A stretch of DNA of 12,409 bases from Verrucomicrobiales bacterium (GTDB lineage: Bacteria; Verrucomicrobiota; Verrucomicrobiia; Verrucomicrobiales; Akkermansiaceae). The position numbers and the translations under genes were made by a program. The notes beneath the pieces were generated by a model. The model was not told where the DNA came from and made no database searches. It was given only the letters and a program-made list of their open reading frames with translations. Shown piece by piece: positions 7,435 to 12,409 of the stretch. The stretch lies in NCBI GenBank assembly GCA_003527555.1, contig DPWT01000144.1, positions 1 to 12,409 of the forward strand, in the 5' to 3' direction. The first letter of the stretch is position 1; the number at the start of each line of letters is the position of its first letter.

Positions 7435-8115
7435 ATGAATACAAAAACCATCTGGCTCACAGGCTGTAGCTCAGGACTCGGCCGGGCACTGGTCAATGAG
7501 TTCACCTCGGCCGGACACACCGTGGCTGGATGCGCCCGGCGTGAAGATAGGATCAGCAAATTACGCGAGACATTTCCTGAACCTCATTACTTTTCTGCAG
7601 TTGATGTTTCAAACGACAGCGAGGTAGAAAGTTTCTGCCGAGAGGCTTACGCGCAGACAGGCGTACCCGACCTCGTGATCAATAACGCAGCCATCATCAA
7701 CGACCCCGCACCACTGTGGCAGATTCCAGCTGACGACTTCGACCGCCTAACCGCGATCAATATCAATGGCACTGCCAACGTTATTCGACACATCGTTCCG
7801 CTGATGGAAAAGAACGGAGGCGTCATCGTGAATTTATCTTCTGGCTGGGGTCGGTCAACCGCACCAGAAGTCGCACCCTACTGCGCCAGCAAGTGGGCAA
7901 TCGAGGGGCTCACCCAAGCACTGGCGCAAGAACTACCCACCGGTCTCGTCGCCGTCCCCATGAACCCAGGAGTCATTAACACTGCCATGTTGCAAACTTG
8001 CTATGGAGAACACGCTGATAACTACTCCGATGCAAATACTTGGTCAAAAACAGCAGCTCCATTTTTACTCGGACTAGATGCATCTAATAATGGAGAAGCA
8101 ATAACTGCACCCTGA
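7435..8115 (+). CDS. Short-chain dehydrogenase/reductase (classical SDR)
   Basis: This is a 226-residue cytoplasmic oxidoreductase of the classical SDR family, with a Rossmann fold binding NAD(P)H. The cofactor motif TGCSSGLG is at 9-16, the acidic residue of the VDV turn is D57, and the structural NNA motif is N83-N84-A85. Catalytic residues are N109, Ser136 in NLSSGWG, Tyr149 and Lys153 (YCASK), followed by the NPG motif (177-179). Arg/Lys-type residues after the second strand (A34-R-R) favour NADP(H), which is an inference. The C-terminus (GEAITAP) resembles the usual end of this subfamily, so the protein looks complete though short. The substrate cannot be read from sequence. It converges on the ABC permease across a 249-bp gap (8116-8364) in which I see no gene, RNA or clear terminator. 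There is no Shine-Dalgarno before the ATG. Confidence 0.92.
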   Translation: MNTKTIWLTGCSSGLGRALVNEFTSAGHTVAGCARREDRISKLRETFPEPHYFSAVDVSNDSEVESFCREAYAQTGVPDLVINNAAIINDPAPLWQIPADDFDRLTAININGTANVIRHIVPLMEKNGGVIVNLSSGWGRSTAPEVAPYCASKWAIEGLTQALAQELPTGLVAVPMNPGVINTAMLQTCYGEHADNYSDANTWSKTAAPFLLGLDASNNGEAITAP

Positions 8116-8364
8116 TTTTTCATCATTGTATAAATTTACTAACTCACAATACCCCTCATACTCCTATTTGCACCTATCCCAGCAGAGCAGAGGATATCTA
8201 TGGTTCTGTTTCGCATACGTGTGCGAGCGTTTGATCACAGACAGCACAATGAATTTCGGTAAAATCATCAACCTAAAACCCAATGGGCCCAGTTTAAACG
8301 GTATTATGCAGCTCCAAAGAAGCTAACCTGCAAACCATCCCATAATAACACCACAAATAATATG

Positions 8365-10977
8365 TTAACTTGCCGCTTCATTACGCAATATCTGTAGCGG
8401 TGGCTGACTCGAGATACCACGGCTCAACAACATGCCTATGACAACGGTAGCCGAAACCACCGCAGCGACACCCAGGGCAAGCAATCCCCACGGAATCTGG
8501 TAAGGGTCTCCCTCAAAAACAGCGCGTCCTAACAGAATACTTGCTATAAGTGCCAGAAGTGAACCAGCCAGCGTCGCCATCAGCGCGAGTAACGCATACT
8601 CTACCGCCAGAATGCTCGATATCTGCCTGCGGCTTGCTCCCAGAGTGCGTAACAGAACACTCTCTCGAATTCTTACACGACGTCCGGCTAACAACGATGC
8701 AATCAGAACAATGGCACCAGTCACCACGGTGAATAAAGCCATGACCTGAACTGTTTTCCCGGCTGTCGTCAGAACCGATTGTACGGTCTTCAAAATCAGG
8801 CTAAGATCGATCGTATTTACAAAAGGTAGCTTTTTAAACATCGCCTGCTGGAGCTGGGCAGTCGCTTCATCATTAGGCGAGTTGGCTGCCAATACATTAA
8901 ACGAAACGTATTCATCGATAGATCCTTCAGGAAACACGATAAAGAAATTGAGGTTCATACTGCGCCAATCGACTTCACGTAAACTTGCAATCCTTAGCTT
9001 CCTAGTCTCACCAAACCCCTCGATCGAAATCGTTACTTCGTCACCCAGTTTCAGTCCAAGATCATTCGCCAGTTTTTGTTCAAAACTAACCGGTATGGCA
9101 TCATCCACCTGAAATTCCGACGTATCCCCCACCCACTCACCTGCTACGAGTTTTTCCGTGTCGGTGAGTGAATCTCGAAAGGTCGATCTAAACTCACGAC
9201 GGAGAATCCATTTGGGAATAGGCCGCTCACCTTCAGCAGGTTTGATCAGTTCGGAAACTGGCCGACCCTTAATTTCGGTCAGTCTCATCTGCACAATAGG
9301 CGCATTACCCAGCAGCTTAACTCCATTCTTGGCGAGCAGTTTTTTAACCGCTTGTTTTTCTTCAGGTGGAATATCCACAAGAAACAAATTTGGCTTATTA
9401 CTCATCCTGACGGGATCCAACCACTGCATCAGAATGTTTTGCATCATGATCAGCGTGAAAATAAGAAACGTCCCCAACCCTATCGAAACCATAAACAATC
9501 CCGTCTGGTTGTTAGGCCTGTATAGGCTGGCTATTCCTTGTCGGATAACAAACGGCCAAGATGGTTGTGCCAACCATTTCGCTACCCACCGCAGCAGCTT
9601 TCCGACGACTGCTAGAAAAAGAAATGCCGCCACAAGAAAACCAATATATCCAAGCGAAGTTTTCCATCCGTTTGCTACATCTTGTGTATCCCACCAAGTC
9701 AGTAAAAAGGCAAAAACAATCAATCCAAGAATAACAAGCCAACGCAGCGGATCACGTGACGATTTTTGTAAGCTTACCTGCTCACGGCGTAATGCCGCAA
9801 GCGGACTAACACGCCTGACAGCGAGCAGCGGAAGTAGCGCGAAGCTGATACAGATCATCACACCAACTATACTCGTCTTAGTAATCTCAAACCATGTGGG
9901 CGCTAATTCCACCGCAAAGGGCAACATTCCGGCAGGTAGGTTTTTGACGATCAAACCCAGAATAAATACAAACCCACTACCGACGAGGACACCACCCAGC
10001 GTGCCCATAATGCCCATGGCAATGCTCTGGATGAGATAAACAGCAAACGCACGCGCCGATGAACAACCAAGGCACCGCAACGTCGCGACACTTTGCAGCC
10101 TCTCGGAGATGTGGATGTGAATGGCACCCGCGACACCAATCCCGCCCAAAAAGAGCGCGCTAAATCCAATCAGATTAAAAAACGTGTAGAGTCGGTTGAT
10201 TGCTTTCTCAATATTCTCGCTGCGTTTTTTTGAGGTCGTGCGCGTTAACCGCTGCTGCTCAAACACCTCAGCATTTTTTTTAACCAAAGCCTGGGCATCG
10301 ACGTCCTTTGGTAATTTGAAATACGTTCTGTAAAAAACGAGGCTCTTGTTCCCTGTGAGATTAGATTTTTTAATTACATCAAGTGACGTAAGCACCGTTG
10401 GTGAAAATGCTGCGAAGCCTGACGCCGATGGCGGCGCCTGATCCAACACACCCAAAACCGGCAACTCAAGATCACCAATTTTTGCCATGTCCCCGACTTT
10501 GGCATCCATGTTCTTAAGAAAGGACGCCTCAACAACCACGCCTGGCTCATCCGCCACTTTCTGCCAAGCATCTGCAGGAGTTGTCACGATGTTTCCATAA
10601 AATGGAAACGCCCCGTCTAGTCCGCGGAGGCTCACCAGCTTGGGGGCGGTCGTGTTGCCCACACTCAGCATGGTTGTGAATGATACCTCTCTAGCCTGTT
10701 CACCACCATCACTGCCTAGATCAGCGAGCAGAGCTTCCGTTTCCTTCGTGTAGGGCTGCCGTGACGAAACCATCAAGTCAGCACCTAATAAGGATTTGGC
10801 CTGCCCGCCAACAGCATCATTCAAATTTTGTCTCAGCGAACCAATCGTTACCAAAGCTGCCACGCCAAATACAATCGACGCTGAAAACATCATCAGTCGC
10901 CAGCGTACAGGCCGACTATCACGCAATGCCATTTGCCAAGCCCACGCGCTGAAGAGGTGTCGGATAATCCCAAACAT
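8365..10977 (-). CDS. ybbP: FtsX-like ABC transporter permease (YbbP family)
   Basis: The 870-residue inner-membrane protein has about ten hydrophobic segments, near residues 27-46, 267-287, 315-341, 365-387, 412-428, 442-459, 491-512, 743-764, 789-816 and 831-852. Two large loops (about 50-265 and 515-740), expected to be periplasmic, separate the first segment from the next group and the first half from the last three segments. This is the duplicated FtsX/MacB-like layout of YbbP-type permeases. Short cytoplasmic motifs, ERLQSVATLRCLG (292-304) and RESVLLRTLGAS (771-782), match the family's ATPase-contact loops. With the upstream ATPase it should form an exporter or mechanotransmission complex handling lipids or envelope substrates; the substrate is unknown. 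The ATG at 10977 overlaps the ATPase stop codon by one base (TGATG), so it is preferred to the TTG at 10980 and implies translational coupling. Confidence 0.93.
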   Translation of the reverse strand: MFGIIRHLFSAWAWQMALRDSRPVRWRLMMFSASIVFGVAALVTIGSLRQNLNDAVGGQAKSLLGADLMVSSRQPYTKETEALLADLGSDGGEQAREVSFTTMLSVGNTTAPKLVSLRGLDGAFPFYGNIVTTPADAWQKVADEPGVVVEASFLKNMDAKVGDMAKIGDLELPVLGVLDQAPPSASGFAAFSPTVLTSLDVIKKSNLTGNKSLVFYRTYFKLPKDVDAQALVKKNAEVFEQQRLTRTTSKKRSENIEKAINRLYTFFNLIGFSALFLGGIGVAGAIHIHISERLQSVATLRCLGCSSARAFAVYLIQSIAMGIMGTLGGVLVGSGFVFILGLIVKNLPAGMLPFAVELAPTWFEITKTSIVGVMICISFALLPLLAVRRVSPLAALRREQVSLQKSSRDPLRWLVILGLIVFAFLLTWWDTQDVANGWKTSLGYIGFLVAAFLFLAVVGKLLRWVAKWLAQPSWPFVIRQGIASLYRPNNQTGLFMVSIGLGTFLIFTLIMMQNILMQWLDPVRMSNKPNLFLVDIPPEEKQAVKKLLAKNGVKLLGNAPIVQMRLTEIKGRPVSELIKPAEGERPIPKWILRREFRSTFRDSLTDTEKLVAGEWVGDTSEFQVDDAIPVSFEQKLANDLGLKLGDEVTISIEGFGETRKLRIASLREVDWRSMNLNFFIVFPEGSIDEYVSFNVLAANSPNDEATAQLQQAMFKKLPFVNTIDLSLILKTVQSVLTTAGKTVQVMALFTVVTGAIVLIASLLAGRRVRIRESVLLRTLGASRRQISSILAVEYALLALMATLAGSLLALIASILLGRAVFEGDPYQIPWGLLALGVAAVVSATVVIGMLLSRGISSQPPLQILRNEAAS

Positions 10978-11678
10978 CAATATTCAAAATTGTTCGTATT
11001 TTCGACGAGTTTGCCGCCCTTGAGTCGGAATACATGGGACGCCTTCTTAGCGAGTTCCAGATCATGAGTCACGACTACTAACGCTGTGCCGAGCTCACGA
11101 TTTAGATCAAACAACATTTCTTCAACAATCTCGCTCGCTTCCTCGTCAAGGTTTCCTGTCGGCTCATCAGCAAACAGCACCTGCGGCTGGTGAATGAATG
11201 CCCGTGCGATCGCCACCCGCTGCTGCTCACCACCTGAGAGCTGGTTCGGGTAATGTTTCATTCTTTCTCCAAGACCAACACGGCTCAACAGGTCAGCTGC
11301 TCGATTAGTAAGTGCTTCCCCATTCATTCCACACAACTCTCCGGGGATCAGAACATTTTCAAGAGCTGTCAACGTCGGCATCAGCTGAAAGTTTTGGAAA
11401 ATAAAACCCAACGATTCACTGCGTAGGCTAGCACGGTCATCTTCTCCGAACTCGGAAATATCGCACCCGTCCAGCTCAACGCTACCGCTCGTTGCTCGAT
11501 CTAATCCCGCACAAAGCCCGAGTAAAGTTGTCTTTCCACTGCCTGATGGCCCCACAATAGCCGCCGTCTCGCCCATCGGCACCCCGATACTCACACTATT
11601 CAATACTGTTAGTTCATGGTCGCCACTCGTGTAGGTTTTCGTGAGCTCGTGCGTCTTGAGAATAAATTTTGTTGCCAT
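10977..11678 (-). CDS. ybbA: ABC transporter ATP-binding protein (YbbA/LolD family)
   Basis: This 233-residue cytoplasmic ATPase carries every ABC motif: Walker A GPSGSGKT (43-50), Q-loop Gln95, signature LSGGEQQ (147-153), Walker B VLFADEP with catalytic Glu172, D-loop (NLD, 176-178) and switch His205. The order and the sequence around FQNFQLMPTLTALENV match the LolD/MacB/YbbA branch that partners FtsX-like permeases, so it energises the YbbP-like protein encoded directly after it. It is the first gene of a two-gene operon, and its TGA overlaps the permease ATG by one base. A weak purine-rich stretch (agaag, 3 nt before the ATG) is the nearest thing to a Shine-Dalgarno in the window. It is divergent from the TesA-like gene over 87 bp. 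The symbol rests on family and neighbourhood; LolD is the alternative name. Confidence 0.93.
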   Translation of the reverse strand: MATKFILKTHELTKTYTSGDHELTVLNSVSIGVPMGETAAIVGPSGSGKTTLLGLCAGLDRATSGSVELDGCDISEFGEDDRASLRSESLGFIFQNFQLMPTLTALENVLIPGELCGMNGEALTNRAADLLSRVGLGERMKHYPNQLSGGEQQRVAIARAFIHQPQVLFADEPTGNLDEEASEIVEEMLFDLNRELGTALVVVTHDLELAKKASHVFRLKGGKLVENTNNFEY

Positions 11679-11759
11679 GATCTTCTAGCCAATTCCTGTG
11701 ATCGGGTTACATTGCAGCGACTCTGGTTCGTTCAGCGAATCACCTGATATCCTAATGGA

Positions 11760-11773
11760 TGTATCATGATACA
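11760..11773. promoter_or_regulatory. Perfect 14-bp palindrome over the start codon of the TesA-like gene
   Basis: The sequence tgtatcatgataca is identical to its reverse complement, and the ATG of the TesA-like gene (11766-11768) sits at its centre. This position would allow a dimeric repressor to block transcription, or an RNA hairpin-like interaction to mask the start. A palindrome of this length is expected about once by chance in a window of this size, so its location is the only argument for function. Confidence 0.3.
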
Positions 11774-12407
11774 CCTTTTCCAAAAACCGTCTTCATTTTT
11801 TCATAGGATTCTTGTGCTCTGCGCATTGTGCCTCCCTGTGACTCAGGCATCTGAACAAATTCCGAAAAAGATCGTTTTCCTCGGCGATAGCATTACCGCC
11901 GGCTACGGCTTGAAAAAAGAGGAAGCCTACCCAGCAATCATCAAGAAACTTGCTCAATCAGATGGCCGTGACATTCAGATCATTAATGCTGGATTGAGTG
12001 GCGACACCACAAGCGGTGGTCTGCGCAGAATCCGTGTGCTCGCAAAAAAACCCATGGACGTTCTGGTAATTGCACTCGGCGGCAACGATGGCCTACGTGG
12101 CATCCCTCCAAAAGCCAGCCAGACGAACCTAGAAGCCATCATCGATGTCGTTCAGAATAAACATCCTAAAACCAAAATCATCATCGTCGGCATGCAGATG
12201 CCTGAAAATATGGGCAAAGACTATACCGACAGCTTCTTGAAAATATTTCCAGCCACAGCAGAAAACAAAAAAATTTACCACCTCAAGTTTTTATTAGCAG
12301 GTGTAGCCGCAGATAAATCCCTCAACCTCCCAGACGGCATCTGGCACGAAACAGGGCAATCGTTTTTGGGTTCCTTTCTCACCTCCTCCTCGTGGGAGGA
12401 GGTCTGA
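11766..12407 (+). CDS. tesA: TesA-like SGNH-family arylesterase/lysophospholipase, C-terminus apparently disrupted
   Basis: The 213-residue frame encodes an exported SGNH hydrolase (TesA/arylesterase type: thioesterase, lysophospholipase and esterase activities). A signal peptide ends near Ala28 (TQA/SE). Block I GDSIT gives nucleophile Ser42, block II GLSGDT gives Gly79, and block III GGND gives Asn107. The family segment around MQMPENMG (143-150) and LNLPDGI (186-192) is normal. The final block should read D-x-x-H, but after D190-G-I192 comes W193, with a His only at 194. The last 20 or so residues (Ser/Leu-rich, ending SWEEV) do not resemble the usual helix. The 3' coding end overlaps a strong hairpin. 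The frame does end at a TGA inside the window, but disruption by an inserted element or an indel is likely. Divergent linkage to ybbA-ybbP supports the tesA name. Confidence 0.8.
   Translation: MIHLFQKPSSFFHRILVLCALCLPVTQASEQIPKKIVFLGDSITAGYGLKKEEAYPAIIKKLAQSDGRDIQIINAGLSGDTTSGGLRRIRVLAKKPMDVLVIALGGNDGLRGIPPKASQTNLEAIIDVVQNKHPKTKIIIVGMQMPENMGKDYTDSFLKIFPATAENKKIYHLKFLLAGVAADKSLNLPDGIWHETGQSFLGSFLTSSSWEEV
12381..12403. repeat. Strong GC-rich hairpin at the window edge
   Basis: Two perfect 9-bp arms (acctcctcc at 12381-12389 and ggaggaggt at 12395-12403) flank a 5-nt loop (tcgtg). The hairpin lies inside the unrelated tail of the TesA-like frame, two bases before the stop codon. It lacks a U tract within the visible sequence, so it is not a typical terminator. 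It could be part of a palindromic repeat or the end region of a mobile element that continues past the window. Confidence 0.55.
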
Positions 12408-12409
12408 GT

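Noticed and set aside
8208..8221. Near-palindrome cgcatacgtgtgcg in the convergent gap
   Set aside because: It is imperfect, has no loop, no T tract follows, and it is not positioned as a terminator for either gene.
8126..8326. 66-codon frame in the gap between the dehydrogenase and permease genes
   Set aside because: No family resemblance, start signal or compositional support. The gap is a convergent intergenic region.
9158..10039. 293-codon plus-strand frame opposite the ABC permease
   Set aside because: It is antisense to a well-supported permease with family motifs and membrane segments, and has no recognisable content of its own.
12340..12407. Simple frameshift as the cause of the aberrant TesA tail
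   Set aside because: Neither other frame gives a convincing H-P-x-x-x-G-x-x-I/V continuation, so a single-base error does not explain the loss well, though it is not fully excluded.

Overview
The window looks like a chromosomal segment of a bacterium from the Verrucomicrobiota (PVC) group. This placement is inferred from gene content: a membrane-anchored Ser/Thr kinase-like protein with a TPR-like tail, a secreted HEAT plus VHL-beta-like protein, a tandem fasciclin protein, a periplasmic S10 serine carboxypeptidase and an acetoin-utilisation/HDAC-type protein. Base composition is moderate. Strong Shine-Dalgarno sequences are missing in front of almost every gene. I did not recognise a specific species.

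Layout. Positions 16-2556 (+) encode a kinase-like membrane protein whose catalytic residues are substituted, so it is probably a pseudokinase. It converges, with a 3-nt gap, on an S10 carboxypeptidase (2560-4077, -). That gene is divergent from an HDAC-family protein (4177-5100, +) in which one zinc-ligand His is replaced by Ala. The HDAC gene converges on a small secreted HEAT/VHL-beta-like protein (5120-5707, -). Next comes a secreted two-domain fasciclin protein (5855-7054, -) followed by a very clear intrinsic terminator (5805-5836). A roughly 380-bp stretch with no supported gene precedes a short-chain dehydrogenase (7435-8115, +). The right end holds a translationally coupled ABC exporter pair of the YbbA/YbbP (LolD/FtsX-like) type on the minus strand (10977-11678 and 8365-10977). 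Divergent from it is a TesA-like SGNH hydrolase (11766-12407, +).

How the genes relate. The tesA / ybbA-ybbP divergent arrangement is a conserved bacterial neighbourhood and is the only clear functional module here. The other genes look like independent single-gene units, several encoding exported proteins. No phage, CRISPR, tRNA or rRNA was seen. The most notable points are the VHL-beta-like secreted protein, two enzyme-family members with substituted catalytic residues (kinase and HDAC), and the TesA-like gene. The TesA gene loses family similarity exactly at the catalytic DxxH motif and runs into a strong GC-rich hairpin at the window edge, suggesting disruption by a repeat or mobile element.
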